Shown: positions 45,060 to 54,821, counted from the stretch's first letter. The stretch is 64,000 nt of DNA from Polynucleobacter sp. Latsch14-2 (GCF_018881925.1 NZ_JACVPL010000011.1:19302-83301); one strand, 5' to 3'. Translations and numbers: made by a program. The notes: generated by a model not told the origin, from the letters alone.

Positions 45060-45983
45060 ATGCCTTTGCTTAATTTAGCCACCATTTTCTATTTAGTTGT
45101 CGCAACAGCGCTATGGGCTGGAAATGCAATCGCCGGACGCCTCTTGGTCGGAAGTGTTTCCCCGATTACCTTAAGCGCTGTTCGTTGGGCTTTGGCAGCT
45201 CTTATTTTGCTTCCCCTGGGTTGGCGTATTTTTAGGCGCGGCAGTCCGTTATGGAAAAATAAGACCCGCCTAATGCTTCTAGGGATTTTTGGGGTGGGTA
45301 GCTACAACATCCTCTTATATCTTGCTCTGCAGACCTCGACACCAATCAACGTGACTTTAATTGGTGCCAGTATGCCCATTTGGATGTTATTGATTGGTGC
45401 GGTTTTTTATCAAGTTCGGCCCACCTTTTTGCAGTTGGTTGGTGCGATGGTTTCTCTGTTGGGCGTCATGGTTGTATTAACCCGAGGCGATGTATTCGCC
45501 TTGCAGGGGATGGAGTTGGTGGTAGGCGATCTTCTGATTATGCTTGCCACCATTTTGTGGGCCTTTTATAGCTGGATGCTAAGTCGCCCAGGATCGAGTG
45601 CCGAACGAGAGTGGCCATGGGCAGATTTTTTGTTGGCACAAATTCTGGTGGGGCTGCTTTGGACAATCTTTTTCGACGGCTTTGAGATTGCTAGTGGGCA
45701 AGCCTTGCTTGAGCTCAATGCAATTACCATATCTCTTATATTATTTGTGGCTATTGGCCCTTCTTTGATCGCTTACCGTTGCTGGGGTTTGGGTGTGAGT
45801 GGAGCCGGGCCTACCGTGGCAGCTTTTTTTGCCAACTTGATCCCTTTGTTTACTGGAGTACTATCAGCCGCCATGCTCGGAGAGCCTCCAAGACTCTTTC
45901 ATGGCTTAGCCTTCGTCTTGATTGTAGCCGGCATTTTGGTCTCCTCCACCAGGAGCAGACATCAGTCAGTGAAAGCATCTTGA
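45060..45983 (+). CDS. EamA/DMT-family transporter
   Basis: A 307-residue protein with ten predicted membrane helices arranged as two EamA repeats (about 1-140 and 150-298). Typical pieces are LWAGNAIAGRLLVGSVSPITLSAVRWALAALILLPLGW in repeat one and FFANLIPLFTGVLSAAMLGEPPRLFHGLAFVLIVAGI in repeat two. Such proteins export amino acids or other small metabolites. Substrate unknown. It stands between the divergent hydroxy-acid dehydrogenase and tcuA. Confidence 0.88.
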   Translation: MPLLNLATIFYLVVATALWAGNAIAGRLLVGSVSPITLSAVRWALAALILLPLGWRIFRRGSPLWKNKTRLMLLGIFGVGSYNILLYLALQTSTPINVTLIGASMPIWMLLIGAVFYQVRPTFLQLVGAMVSLLGVMVVLTRGDVFALQGMELVVGDLLIMLATILWAFYSWMLSRPGSSAEREWPWADFLLAQILVGLLWTIFFDGFEIASGQALLELNAITISLILFVAIGPSLIAYRCWGLGVSGAGPTVAAFFANLIPLFTGVLSAAMLGEPPRLFHGLAFVLIVAGILVSSTRSRHQSVKAS

Positions 45984-46058
45984 TTCGCGTTTAAGATTTA
46001 AATGAAGAAAAGTATTAGAGTTATTTTTTTTGGTTTGTCATAACTGTTTAGGTTGAAT

Positions 46059-47468
46059 ATGTTTGATGTTCTTGTAATTGGCGGGGGAAACGCGGCTCTT
46101 TGTGCGGCCTTAATGGCTAAAGAGGCCGGGGCAAGCGTTTTGCTTTTGGAATCAGCGCCCAAAGAATGGCGTGGCGGAAATTCGATACACACCCGCAATA
46201 TGCGTTCAATGCACGATGGCCCCGAAGATGTAATGAGTGACGCTTATCCTGAAGAAGAATATTGGCAGGATGTTCTCAAAGTCACCGGCGGTATTACTGA
46301 TGAAGCATTAGCGCGTCTAACTATTAAAGCTACTGCTAATTGCCGCGGCTGGATGCAAAAACATGGCGTCAGATTTCAGGCTCCATTGTCTGGCACCTTG
46401 AACCTGTCTAAGACTAATGCTTTCTTTATGGGCGGTGGGAAGGCTTTAGTAAACGCCTATTTCCGAAGTGCCGAAAAGCTTGGGGTTGAGATTCGCTATA
46501 ACGCCACAGTGACATCATTAGACATTAAAGATGGAAAGTTTTTAGCCGCCTATGTCGGTGATGAGCGTATCGAAGCTAGGGCCTGTGTTTTGGCTGCGGG
46601 CGGTTTCGAGTCCAATCGAGAGTGGTTAAAAGAAGCTTGGGGTGTTAATGAGTTTGGTGAGGCTCCCGCAGATAACTTTTTAATTCGGGGTACTCGTTTT
46701 AACAAAGGTGTTTTATTAAAACAGTTGATTGATATGGGTGCAGATTCAGTGAGTGATGCGACTCAAGCGCATATGGTTGCAATCGATGCCCGTGCACCTT
46801 TATATGATGGCGGAATCTGTACGCGCGTCGATTGTGTTTCATTTGGAATTGTCGTCAATAAAAATGCGCAGCGCTTTTCTGATGAGGGTGAAGATTTTTG
46901 GCCAAAGCGCTATGCGTTTTGGGGTAGGTTGGTAGCACAACAACCGGGTCAAATTGGTTATTCCATTATTGATTCAAAAGTATTAGGTAGATTTATGCCC
47001 CCAGTATTCCCAGGGGATAAAGCAGATAGCTTGGAAGACTTGGCCGATATGTTGGGTTTAGATAGAGAGGCGCTGCTGAAAACGGTTCGTGAATATAACG
47101 CCGCATGCAAGGTTGGTACTTTCGACCATACGATCATGGATGATTGTCATACCGAGGGCATAGAGCCGGCAAAAACACATTGGGCTTTACCAATTGATAC
47201 TGGACCGTTCTACGGATATATTTTGCGACCTGGTGTGACATTTACCTATCTGGGGCTTAAGACTACTGAAAAAGCGAATGTGCATTTCGGTGGAAAACCT
47301 AGTGATAACTTATTTGTGGCGGGCGAGATGATGGCTGGAAATGTTTTAGGAAAAGGCTATGCAGCAGGTATTGGCATGGCGATTGGAACTGTCTTTGGCA
47401 GGATTGCGGGAACACAAGCGGCTCAATGCGCCCTTAGTCATCAGGATACTCAAAATGCAGCAGCTTAA
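46059..47468 (+). CDS. tcuA: FAD-dependent tricarballylate dehydrogenase TcuA
   Basis: A 469-residue flavoprotein of the fumarate reductase/succinate dehydrogenase flavoprotein family. It has [28 protein letters not shown] (FAD binding), [31 protein letters not shown] and C-terminal [21 protein letters not shown]. In Salmonella, TcuA oxidises tricarballylate to cis-aconitate. The tcuB gene overlaps its end by 14 bases, which supports the assignment. The ATG at 46059 is preferred to the TTG two codons upstream. Confidence 0.9.
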   Translation: MFDVLVIGGGNAALCAALMAKEAGASVLLLESAPKEWRGGNSIHTRNMRSMHDGPEDVMSDAYPEEEYWQDVLKVTGGITDEALARLTIKATANCRGWMQKHGVRFQAPLSGTLNLSKTNAFFMGGGKALVNAYFRSAEKLGVEIRYNATVTSLDIKDGKFLAAYVGDERIEARACVLAAGGFESNREWLKEAWGVNEFGEAPADNFLIRGTRFNKGVLLKQLIDMGADSVSDATQAHMVAIDARAPLYDGGICTRVDCVSFGIVVNKNAQRFSDEGEDFWPKRYAFWGRLVAQQPGQIGYSIIDSKVLGRFMPPVFPGDKADSLEDLADMLGLDREALLKTVREYNAACKVGTFDHTIMDDCHTEGIEPAKTHWALPIDTGPFYGYILRPGVTFTYLGLKTTEKANVHFGGKPSDNLFVAGEMMAGNVLGKGYAAGIGMAIGTVFGRIAGTQAAQCALSHQDTQNAAA

Positions 47469-48600
47469 AGATTTGGTTCAAGAGGCCGAGACGCTCGGGT
47501 CGGGATCTCCAGTGGTAGAGGCTGCGCGTATGCTGCAGATCTGTAATGCCTGCCGCTACTGCGAGGGCTTCTGCGTTGTGTTTCCGGCTATGACCCGCAG
47601 AATTGAATTTAATCCTGCCGATATGAATTACATGGCCAATCTTTGTCATAACTGTGGCGCATGTTTGCATGCTTGCCAATATGCCCCTCCCCATGAATTT
47701 GCTGTCAATATTCCTCTAGTTATGGCGCAGGTTAGAAAGGACACCTATATAAACTACGCTTGGCCAAAGTCGTTTGGTGCTTTGTATAAGAGCAATGGCA
47801 TCACCGTCGCCTTAGCAAGCTCGCTCTCGTTAATATTCTTTTTGCTCCTCACTTTATGGGTTAACGGTCATTTAATTTCCGCCCCATTAAACGGTAACTT
47901 TTACGCAATCTTTCCACACAACACTTTGGCCTTGATGTTTGGTGTTGTTTTTACCTATGCGTTGCTTGCTTTAGGTATTGGCCTACGTTCTTTTTGGAGT
48001 CAAATCTCTGGGGGAGCCTTATCTGGTGCAGCAGCAGCCGAGGCAACCCATGATGCTTTGACCTTAAAGTATCTTGGGGGCGGTCATGGCGATGGCTGCA
48101 ATAATGAAGATGATGCATTTTCACTTTGGCGCAAGCGTTTCCATCACTTTACTTTTTACGGGTTTCTGTTTTGTTTTGCTGCTACATCCGTAGCAACGCT
48201 ATATCACTATCTGCTGGACTTACATGCACCATATCCGCTAGCGAGTTTGCCTGTGATTTTAGGCACACTTGGCGGCATCGGTTTGATTATTGGTCCCGCT
48301 GGCTTGCTCTATTTAAATCTGCGGCGTAATGCTGGGCATGGTGATGCAACCCAAAGACCGATGGATAGAGCCTTCATCATTCTGTTGTTCTGTATTAGCG
48401 CCTCCGGTCTGGCTTTGCTGGTTTATCGTGATACCGCTAGCATGGCGACATTGCTGGCGATTCATCTTGGTTTTGTCATGAGCTTTTTCTTGACAATGCC
48501 TTACGGAAAGTTTGCCCATGGTTTTTATCGTCTGGCTGCATTACTAAAGAATTCGATTGAAAAGCGCCAAAAAAATCATTTGCAATTGGGATCAGATTAA
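47455..48600 (+). CDS. tcuB: Tricarballylate utilization protein TcuB
   Basis: A 381-residue membrane protein with two N-terminal [4Fe-4S] sites, [11 protein letters not shown] (about 25-35) and [11 protein letters not shown] (about 63-73), followed by about six membrane helices with likely heme-b histidines ([28 protein letters not shown]). TcuB reoxidises TcuA by passing electrons to the membrane quinone pool. The ATG at 47455 has AGGA upstream. The regulator tcuR and transporter tcuC are absent here. Confidence 0.92.
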   Translation: MQQLKDLVQEAETLGSGSPVVEAARMLQICNACRYCEGFCVVFPAMTRRIEFNPADMNYMANLCHNCGACLHACQYAPPHEFAVNIPLVMAQVRKDTYINYAWPKSFGALYKSNGITVALASSLSLIFFLLLTLWVNGHLISAPLNGNFYAIFPHNTLALMFGVVFTYALLALGIGLRSFWSQISGGALSGAAAAEATHDALTLKYLGGGHGDGCNNEDDAFSLWRKRFHHFTFYGFLFCFAATSVATLYHYLLDLHAPYPLASLPVILGTLGGIGLIIGPAGLLYLNLRRNAGHGDATQRPMDRAFIILLFCISASGLALLVYRDTASMATLLAIHLGFVMSFFLTMPYGKFAHGFYRLAALLKNSIEKRQKNHLQLGSD

Positions 48601-48652
48601 GTCTATTGAGGTCAAAGGGTGCCATGCTTGGGGGCAGTGACGCTCAAAAGCG

Positions 48653-48680
48653 AGGGTGTCGGCATTTTTCACCCTTTTTT
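48653..48680 (+). terminator. Probable terminator after tcuB
   Basis: AGGGTG (48653-48658) pairs with CACCCT (48670-48675) around an 11-base loop and is followed by TTTTT. The stem is short, so confidence is moderate. The rest of the 195-base gap holds no gene that I can see and probably contains the promoter of the aminotransferase. Confidence 0.5.
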
Positions 48681-48795
48681 GGCCACTCCAGGTGGCTAAG
48701 TAGGCTAAATTGATCAAATAGAATTTGAATGCAGTGCAATAAATAACTAAATCAGTATCATTTAGAGCTATTTACAGAATTTCTAGGAAATTACT

Positions 48796-49944
48796 ATGCC
48801 AGGCTTACTTCCCAATATTGATCCAGATGGTCTATTAGAGTTCTCGGTTGTTTACACCGATCGCTCCTTGAATCATATGTCTGAAGAATTTAAAAAGGTG
48901 ATGGTGGATATTTCTAGCGTCTTAAAGGACGCATATAACGCAAGCTCTGCTGTGATTGTGCCAGGTAGCGGCACATTCGGGATGGAAGCAGTTGCTCGCC
49001 AATTTGCCAATAATCAAAAATGCTTAGTATTACGTAATGGTTGGTTTAGTTATCGCTGGACACAAATTTTTGATTTGGCCAATATTACTCAAGACGTTAC
49101 CGTTCTTAAAGGCAAGCAATTGGATGCTACTGCTCAGGGCGTATTCGCTCCAGCACCGATTGAAGATGTAGTTGCCTTTATTAAGAAAGAAAAGCCAGCA
49201 GTGGTATTTGCTCCTCACGTTGAGACATCTGCCGGAATCATTCTGCCAGATGCTTACCTAAAAGCGGTTGGTGAGGCAGTGCGTTCAGTTGGTGGATTAT
49301 TTGTATTGGATTGCATTGCTTCTGGTGCAATGTGGGTGGATATGAAGGCCTCCAACGTGGATGTTTTGATTACTGCGCCACAAAAAGGTTGGAGTAGTTC
49401 CCCTTGTTGCGCTTTGATCGCACTTGGCGAGAGAGCGCGTGAGCGGATTGAGTCCACTCAGAGCAGTAGTTTCTCTATGGATCTTAAAAAGTGGCTACAA
49501 ATCATGGAAGCCTATGAAAAAGGTGGGCATGTTTATCACACCACTATGCCAACTGATGCACTGAAAATCTTACGCAACACCATGAAAGAAACTCAGAGCT
49601 TAGGTTTTGCCGCTCTAAAGCAAAAGCAACAAGAGTTGGGGGATAAAGTACGTGCACTACTGGTTTCTAAAGGTTATCCATCAGTTTCAGCCAAGGGTTT
49701 CCAGGCTCCTGGAGTGGTGGTGAGTTACACCAAAGATGCTGATATTCAGTCGGGCAAGAAGTTCATTGCGTTAGGCTTGCAAACCGCGGCTGGTGTGCCA
49801 TTGCAGTGCGATGAGCGCCCTGACTTCCGGACTTTCCGGATTGGTTTATTTGGTCTTGAGAAGTTGGCGCATGTTGATCGCACAGTCGACCATCTTGCAA
49901 CGGCCTTGGAAAAGATTACTGAGGTTGAAGTTCAGCCAGCGTAA
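48796..49944 (+). CDS. Class V PLP-dependent aminotransferase (alanine/serine-glyoxylate type)
   Basis: A 382-residue fold-type I PLP enzyme. SSAVIVPGSGTFGMEAVARQ binds the cofactor phosphate, VLDCIASGAMWVDMK carries the ring-binding aspartate, and the lysine in ITAPQKGWSSSP forms the Schiff base (about residue 196). General layout is that of alanine-, serine- or ureidoglycine-glyoxylate aminotransferases. The amino donor cannot be decided. It is flanked by terminators and stands alone. Confidence 0.88.
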   Translation: MPGLLPNIDPDGLLEFSVVYTDRSLNHMSEEFKKVMVDISSVLKDAYNASSAVIVPGSGTFGMEAVARQFANNQKCLVLRNGWFSYRWTQIFDLANITQDVTVLKGKQLDATAQGVFAPAPIEDVVAFIKKEKPAVVFAPHVETSAGIILPDAYLKAVGEAVRSVGGLFVLDCIASGAMWVDMKASNVDVLITAPQKGWSSSPCCALIALGERARERIESTQSSSFSMDLKKWLQIMEAYEKGGHVYHTTMPTDALKILRNTMKETQSLGFAALKQKQQELGDKVRALLVSKGYPSVSAKGFQAPGVVVSYTKDADIQSGKKFIALGLQTAAGVPLQCDERPDFRTFRIGLFGLEKLAHVDRTVDHLATALEKITEVEVQPA

Positions 49945-49960
49945 TGATGTTGAGTAAAAA

Positions 49961-49985
49961 AAGCCATCTTCGGATGGCTTTTTTT
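49961..49985 (+). terminator. Strong terminator after the aminotransferase gene
   Basis: AAGCCATC and GATGGCTT form an eight-base stem with the stable tetraloop TTCG, followed by TTTTT. An A-run precedes it, so it may act in both directions. Confidence 0.93.
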
Positions 49986-50028
49986 ACGTCCAGATCTTAA
50001 TAACTGTAAGCAGTCAGTTATGGCTGGG

Positions 50029-50057
50029 TTGAAATTTCATAGATGTCGATATATTTA
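50029..50057 (+). promoter_or_regulatory. Candidate sigma-70 promoter of the lysine-rich exported protein
   Basis: TTGAAA (50029-50034) and TATTTA (50052-50057) are 17 bases apart, about 50 bases before the ATG at 50109 and after a strong terminator. Both hexamers match the consensus only partly. Confidence 0.3.
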
Positions 50058-50108
50058 TTCAATTATTAGGTATTATTGAAAAATCAACAAACTCATTTGG
50101 AGAATTTA

Positions 50109-50381
50109 ATGATTTCTCGTTTTGTGCGCTTAAGCTTGGCTACTGTTATTTCGGCTGCTATTGGCCTATCCCCAATCTCGGTAATGGCAGCAGACCCTGC
50201 GCCGGCCCCAGTCCCAGTAGCAGCTCCTATTGCTGCACCAGCCACAGCCCCAAGCGCTCAGGTAGATAAGGCTGCCGAGAAAAAAGCCAAGCAGCAGGCA
50301 AAAAAGGATAAGAAAGCCAAAAAGAGAGCTGAGAAAAAAGCCAAGAAGAAGGCAAAAAACGCTGAAACTGCACAGCAATAA
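50109..50381 (+). CDS. Exported Pro/Ala-rich, lysine-rich small protein
   Basis: A 90-residue protein. A Sec signal peptide (MISRFVRLSLATVISAAIGLSPISVMAA) is followed by about 28 residues of proline/alanine/valine repeats and then a very basic tail made of KKAKKQAKKDKK-like runs. The composition recalls histone H1-like tails but on an exported protein. GGAG at 50098-50101 supports the ATG at 50109. No function is known to me; binding of anionic surface polymers or DNA is only a guess. Confidence 0.65.
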   Translation: MISRFVRLSLATVISAAIGLSPISVMAADPAPAPVPVAAPIAAPATAPSAQVDKAAEKKAKQQAKKDKKAKKRAEKKAKKKAKNAETAQQ

Positions 50382-50395
50382 AAATTGTTAGCCGG

Positions 50396-51376
50396 CTAAG
50401 AGCCGTATAGATCTTTGCCATCAAGACCATTGGAGTTTGCGCAATCCAATGGTTTTTGCTTTTGGGAGTCATTACGAACTAACAACCACATGGCACTCAC
50501 TACCAGTGCCATACCTCCAATTTGCAACCACGTAATAGGCTCTGATAGTACAGCCCAGCCCATGAAGATGGTTGATACCGGTCCAAGAATGCCAGCCTGC
50601 GCTACCAGTGGAGATCCAATGCGATTAATGGCGATCATAATAAGCAGCATTGGGGCGACAGTGCAAAAACTGGCATTAATTAGGCTAAGCCAATAGATTT
50701 GAGATGTTTGCGCCAAAAGATCTCCAGGGTTGTAGATCAAGGCCTGGGCAATACTGAAAAATGCTGATGAGCTGCTGGCATAGACCACTAAACGAATACT
50801 GCCGATACGGCTTACCATTTCACCGGAGCCGATCATGTAGACGGCATATACGCAGGCACTTACAAATACCAGTAGCATGCCAAGCCAAGCTGCACTTCCT
50901 GAGGAATGTGCATCCTGAATAAAGACGGTAATCACACCAAGATAGCCTACAACTAATGCAGCCCATTGCAGGCGTGATATCGCCTTGTGTAAAACGAAAT
51001 AAGAGATCAATAAGACAATCGTTGGCGTGAGGTAGAGGACGATGCGCTCAAGACCGGCGGAGATGTATTGCAACCCTAAAAAATCTAAATAGCTGGAAAA
51101 AAAGTACCCTAAAAATCCTAAGCAAAAAATCTTGATGCAGTCAGGCCAACTCATAGGGCTCATTGTTTGCTTGCGCGATTGCCACCAATAGATTGACCAA
51201 AACAATGGTAGGGCAATGAGCATGCGCAGGGCTAGCAGGGTTTCTGCATTGGCGCCGTAGGTAAACGCCAGCTTAACGAGGATGGCTTTTCCTGAGAAGA
51301 GGATAGATCCGATGGCAGCCATCAAGATGCCGTACATATAGCGTTTATGTTGTATGGATTGGGGTGTAGTGCTCAT
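50396..51376 (-). CDS. EamA/DMT-family transporter
   Basis: A 326-residue protein with about ten membrane helices in two EamA repeats. The first begins with GSILFSGKAILVKLAFTYGANAETLLALRMLIALPLFW; the second includes MAINRIGSPLVAQAGILGPVSTIFMGWAVLSEPITWLQIGGMALV, in which the SP-E-P signature of the family is visible. A polar tail of 30 residues follows. Substrate unknown. Its start overlaps the nnrD stop as ATGA, so the two genes are coupled. Confidence 0.87.
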   Translation of the reverse strand: MSTTPQSIQHKRYMYGILMAAIGSILFSGKAILVKLAFTYGANAETLLALRMLIALPLFWSIYWWQSRKQTMSPMSWPDCIKIFCLGFLGYFFSSYLDFLGLQYISAGLERIVLYLTPTIVLLISYFVLHKAISRLQWAALVVGYLGVITVFIQDAHSSGSAAWLGMLLVFVSACVYAVYMIGSGEMVSRIGSIRLVVYASSSSAFFSIAQALIYNPGDLLAQTSQIYWLSLINASFCTVAPMLLIMIAINRIGSPLVAQAGILGPVSTIFMGWAVLSEPITWLQIGGMALVVSAMWLLVRNDSQKQKPLDCANSNGLDGKDLYGS

Positions 51377-52275
51377 ATTGCTGATAGGTGCCCATTGAGC
51401 ATGCTACGCATTTCTAGGATAGTTTCGGATGGTGTCAGACCAATCGGCCCAACCCCTTTGCTGACTAAGTTGTCGGCAGCAGAAGCATGAAGCTGAACCG
51501 CAATACAGGTCGATGACCATAAATCAAGTTGATGACGAATACCTTGGGCAGCAATTGCGGCAATACTTCCTGTCAGTACATCACCCATTCCGCCTGTAGC
51601 CATACCCGGGTTGCCTTGATTACATTGAACGCTAGCATGTTGAGGTGATGCAATTAAGGTGTGCTGACCTTTGAGCACCACAATAGAGCCGGTAAGTTTG
51701 ACTAAGTCTTTGAGAGCGGCTAAGCGTCGCTCTTGGACACCCGCACTAGATATTTTTAGCAGTCGAGCTGCTTCACCAGGGTGGGGAGTAATGACGCTCT
51801 GATTTGGAAAGTCTTGATTGCGTTTTTGTAGTGCCACTAAGAGGTTGTCATTCTCTGAGATCAGGTTGAGCGCGTCGGCATCAATGATTAAAGGGCTTAG
51901 AGGATATGCCAAACTGGCTTTGAGCCATTCATAGGCAGCAGGGGAGTCACCTAACCCCGGCCCAATTGCAAGCAGATCAGGTTTGATATCGCGCAGTTGT
52001 TCTGCTGCATTGTGCTCGGCCAATCTCACCATGAGCTCTGGATGCTCGACCACTACAAAAGCAGAAGAGGGATCGAGCATTTCTAAGATGGTCCATCCGG
52101 CACCAAGGTGCATTGCTGCATTCCCCGCAAGTAGGAGTGCGCCTGCCATGCCAGGTGCTCCACCAACAATGACCACTTTACCGGCATCACCTTTATGCGC
52201 TGATGGACTTCGATTTAATTGTTTGATGAGGGCCAGTGAATCCAGCTCAACTGTTTCGTCGATTGATGGGGTCAT
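51373..52275 (-). CDS. nnrD: ADP-dependent NAD(P)H-hydrate dehydratase NnrD
   Basis: A 300-residue ribokinase-like enzyme that repairs NAD(P)H hydrates by dehydration. It has the family sequences VVGGAPGMAGALLLAGNAAMHLGAGW, AIGPGLGDS, LIIDADALNLI, ITPHPGEAARLL and MATGGMGDVLTG. In most bacteria this domain is fused to the NnrE epimerase; here only the dehydratase domain is encoded, so the epimerase must be elsewhere or absent. It is divergent from the beta-CASP nuclease gene. Confidence 0.92.
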   Translation of the reverse strand: MTPSIDETVELDSLALIKQLNRSPSAHKGDAGKVVIVGGAPGMAGALLLAGNAAMHLGAGWTILEMLDPSSAFVVVEHPELMVRLAEHNAAEQLRDIKPDLLAIGPGLGDSPAAYEWLKASLAYPLSPLIIDADALNLISENDNLLVALQKRNQDFPNQSVITPHPGEAARLLKISSAGVQERRLAALKDLVKLTGSIVVLKGQHTLIASPQHASVQCNQGNPGMATGGMGDVLTGSIAAIAAQGIRHQLDLWSSTCIAVQLHASAADNLVSKGVGPIGLTPSETILEMRSMLNGHLSAI

Positions 52276-52335
52276 CCCTAAGTGATCGCTCTTATTTAAG
52301 TGGTAGGGATATTTTAAGCGGAGTATGCTTTAAAC

Positions 52336-53751
52336 ATGAAGATTCAATTTTTTGGTGCTGCTGGCGAGGTCACGGGCTCGCGACATTCAATACAAGCTTC
52401 TATTGGCGGCTGCAATAGGCGCTTTATGGTCGATTATGGGATGTTTCAGGGTGGCCATGAAGCTAGTGTAAAAAATATTGAGTCATTGCCATTTCCCCCT
52501 AAAGAAATTGATTTCATTGTTTTAACGCATGCCCATATCGATCATAGCGGCTTGTTGCCACGCCTTTGCGCTCAGGGTTTTGCTGGACCCATTTATTGCA
52601 CTAAAGCCACTTTGGAGTTGCTGAAGATTCTATTACCCGATAGTGCGCATTTGCAGTTGGCGGATGCAGAGCGTGCAGAGCGTAAGAAAAAATCGGGTAA
52701 GTGGCATGGCGATATTCCAGTAGCCCTCTACAGTAGAGAAGAGGTTGAGATAAGCTTGAATCAGTGTGTGGCGCTAGATTACGGGCAAATTGTCGAGCCT
52801 TGCAATGGCATCCGCTTGGAGTTTCATAATGCAGGTCATATTCTTGGCTCGGCTATAGCCATCTTGGATATTGAGGAGACTGACTCCCCCACAAAACGCT
52901 GTGTTTTTTCTGGTGATATTGGTATGAAAGGCAGGGTCTTGATGCCAGATCCAGCAATAATTCCTCACGCCGATCTGTTGTTGGTTGAATCAACATACGG
53001 CGATCGTCTCCATCGCAGCTTGCAAGAGACTGAAGATGAGTTGGTGGAGGTAATTTCCACCACTATGCGAAGCCATGGAAACGTCATCATTCCAGCTTTT
53101 GCGGTTGGGCGAACCCAAGAGGTGTTATTTCTGTTAATTGATCTGGTTCGGCGAGGTTTATTACCGCATTTGAGTATTTGGGTAGATTCACCAATGGCAA
53201 CGGCTGCAACACACTTAACTCAACATTTTTTTTCACAGCTTGATCAGCAATCACAAACAACTTTTGAGTGGTTTAAAAATAATCCAGAGGCTATGACGTT
53301 ACGCTTTATTGCTGATGTCGAAGAATCAAAATCACTGAATAAGATTAAAGGCGGGGCAATTATTATCTCTGCAAGCGGCATGTGTGATGCTGGCCGTATT
53401 GTTCATCACTTGGCGAATAATCTTCCATATGCTCAAAACGCTATCATTATCACAGGCTTCCAAGCTTATGGCAGTCTTGGGCGTCGCTTGGTAGACAAGG
53501 CTCCCACGGTGAGGTTGTTTGGTGAGGAAGTATTGGTGAGAGCCTCGATCCATACGATAGGTGGCTTATCGGCACACGCCGATCAGGCCGGTCTGCTTGA
53601 GTGGCTAAGGGGATTTAAGGGGGCGCCTAAGTCGACCTTTGTGGTTCATGGAGAGCCTAAAGCAGCCGCCACATTTGCTGCCAGCATTCGGGACGAGTTG
53701 GGCTGGGGAAACGTCCTTATTCCAGAGCGCTTACAAAGCTATGATTGCTAA
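52336..53751 (+). CDS. Metallo-beta-lactamase/beta-CASP RNA-processing exonuclease-like protein
   Basis: A 471-residue protein of the CPSF/YSH1-like beta-CASP group. The zinc motifs are visible: LTHAHIDHSG (HxHxDH), AGHILGSA, FSGDIG, and near the end GLSAHADQ. The beta-CASP part has IIPAFAVGRTQEVL, IIISASGMCDAGRIVHHL and a final FVVHGEPKAA. It probably cleaves RNA. Length agrees with the bacterial members (about 450-470). It is divergent from nnrD across a 60-base gap. Confidence 0.9.
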   Translation: MKIQFFGAAGEVTGSRHSIQASIGGCNRRFMVDYGMFQGGHEASVKNIESLPFPPKEIDFIVLTHAHIDHSGLLPRLCAQGFAGPIYCTKATLELLKILLPDSAHLQLADAERAERKKKSGKWHGDIPVALYSREEVEISLNQCVALDYGQIVEPCNGIRLEFHNAGHILGSAIAILDIEETDSPTKRCVFSGDIGMKGRVLMPDPAIIPHADLLLVESTYGDRLHRSLQETEDELVEVISTTMRSHGNVIIPAFAVGRTQEVLFLLIDLVRRGLLPHLSIWVDSPMATAATHLTQHFFSQLDQQSQTTFEWFKNNPEAMTLRFIADVEESKSLNKIKGGAIIISASGMCDAGRIVHHLANNLPYAQNAIIITGFQAYGSLGRRLVDKAPTVRLFGEEVLVRASIHTIGGLSAHADQAGLLEWLRGFKGAPKSTFVVHGEPKAAATFAASIRDELGWGNVLIPERLQSYDC

Positions 53752-53756
53752 GGGCC

Positions 53757-54560
53757 TTAGTCAGCCACTTTAGCACCTTGGATATCATGACGTTTCATCG
53801 CGTTTGTAACAAAGCCAGATGTCTTTAAATCGGCAATGATTGCACTTAGGTAAGTATTTATTTTCTCGTATTCCGACCTAGACTTAGGGATGCCGATCGC
53901 TTGGTTAATCACCATAAAGCGTCCGGGTAGAATGCGTGATCCCGAATAGCGCACGGCATCACTTTCTAACTGCTGTTTAACTCCAGCAGCAACATTCCCT
54001 TGTCCCTTCATGAAGTCGCCTACTACGGATTGTGAGTTAGGGGCACGGAGAAGGGTAGCGTTTTTAATCTCACGAGTTAGAAAAAGATCATAAGCGCTGC
54101 CTTTTCCAACAATGATTTCATTGCCCACTACATCAACCTCATCATTGTTTTTAATTGGAGATGAAGTTTTAACTAGATACGCCCCTTCAATTTGGATATA
54201 AGCCGGTGTATAGCTAATGCCTTCTCCCCGAACTGGGTCTATAGCAACAAAGACTAAGTCAATGCTTCCGGACTTAATTGCATCAACTGTTGCGCCGGCG
54301 CTTTGAAATGGGATTAGCTGGACTGGCAAACCACTGCGTTTTCCGATCTCATTGGCAATATCAATTGATACTCCTTTTAGTTTTTGGCTTACTGGATCAA
54401 TGCCTGCCAAGACGGGATTTCCCAGATTGATGCCAACCCGCAATACACCTGTTGGCGCAAACGATTGCAACATCGCCGGATCTGGATATGGCTTGTTCAA
54501 CGATTGGCTATTGGCAAACTGAGAAATGAAAAGTAGGCAGATGCTAAGGATATATTTCAT
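53757..54560 (-). CDS. ABC transporter-type periplasmic substrate-binding protein (PBP2)
   Basis: A 267-residue protein with a Sec signal (MKYILSICLLFISQFANSQ) and the type 2 periplasmic binding fold of amino-acid receptors: LRVGINLGNPVL, GVSIDIANEIGKRSGLPVQLIPFQ, SIDLVFVAIDPVRGEGISYTPAYI and C-terminal KINTYLSAIIADLKTSGFV. No permease or ATPase gene is beside it, so it is an orphan. Ligand unknown. Confidence 0.87.
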   Translation of the reverse strand: MKYILSICLLFISQFANSQSLNKPYPDPAMLQSFAPTGVLRVGINLGNPVLAGIDPVSQKLKGVSIDIANEIGKRSGLPVQLIPFQSAGATVDAIKSGSIDLVFVAIDPVRGEGISYTPAYIQIEGAYLVKTSSPIKNNDEVDVVGNEIIVGKGSAYDLFLTREIKNATLLRAPNSQSVVGDFMKGQGNVAAGVKQQLESDAVRYSGSRILPGRFMVINQAIGIPKSRSEYEKINTYLSAIIADLKTSGFVTNAMKRHDIQGAKVAD

Positions 54561-54573
54561 GAGGAGATAATAT

Positions 54574-54598
54574 AAAAAAACCGCGACTAAGCGCGGTT
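54574..54598 (-). terminator. Terminator of the small anchored protein gene
   Basis: AACCGCG and CGCGGTT form a seven-base stem with a six-base loop. Read on the minus strand it is followed by a run of seven T. It separates the small gene from the binding-protein gene downstream. Confidence 0.88.
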
Positions 54599-54617
54599 AT
54601 TTCTGGGATTAATAAAA

Positions 54618-54821
54618 TTACTTCTTTGCTTCAGCAGCAGGAGTTGCTGTAGGCGCAGTTGGTGCAGCAGCAGGAGCATCCTTAGAGGCTTCTTCAGCAT
54701 GGGTCGCTTCAGCGCCATGCTTTTCACCGCCCATATCAATATTGCCATCGCCCTTAAGGAGTAAGTAGGCTGTAGCACTAATTAGAATTAGTACCATGAT
54801 GATGATTGAACGATTGCTCAT
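54618..54821 (-). CDS. Small single-span membrane protein with a low-complexity tail
   Basis: A 67-residue protein. One hydrophobic segment (about 6-23) is followed by a short acidic stretch and a tail rich in Ala, Pro, Thr and Glu. A good ribosome site (AAAGGAAAA) precedes the ATG and a strong terminator follows, so it is a real independent transcription unit. Function unknown. The low-complexity tail resembles those of other small exported proteins in this window only in composition. Confidence 0.7.
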   Translation of the reverse strand: MSNRSIIIMVLILISATAYLLLKGDGNIDMGGEKHGAEATHAEEASKDAPAAAPTAPTATPAAEAKK

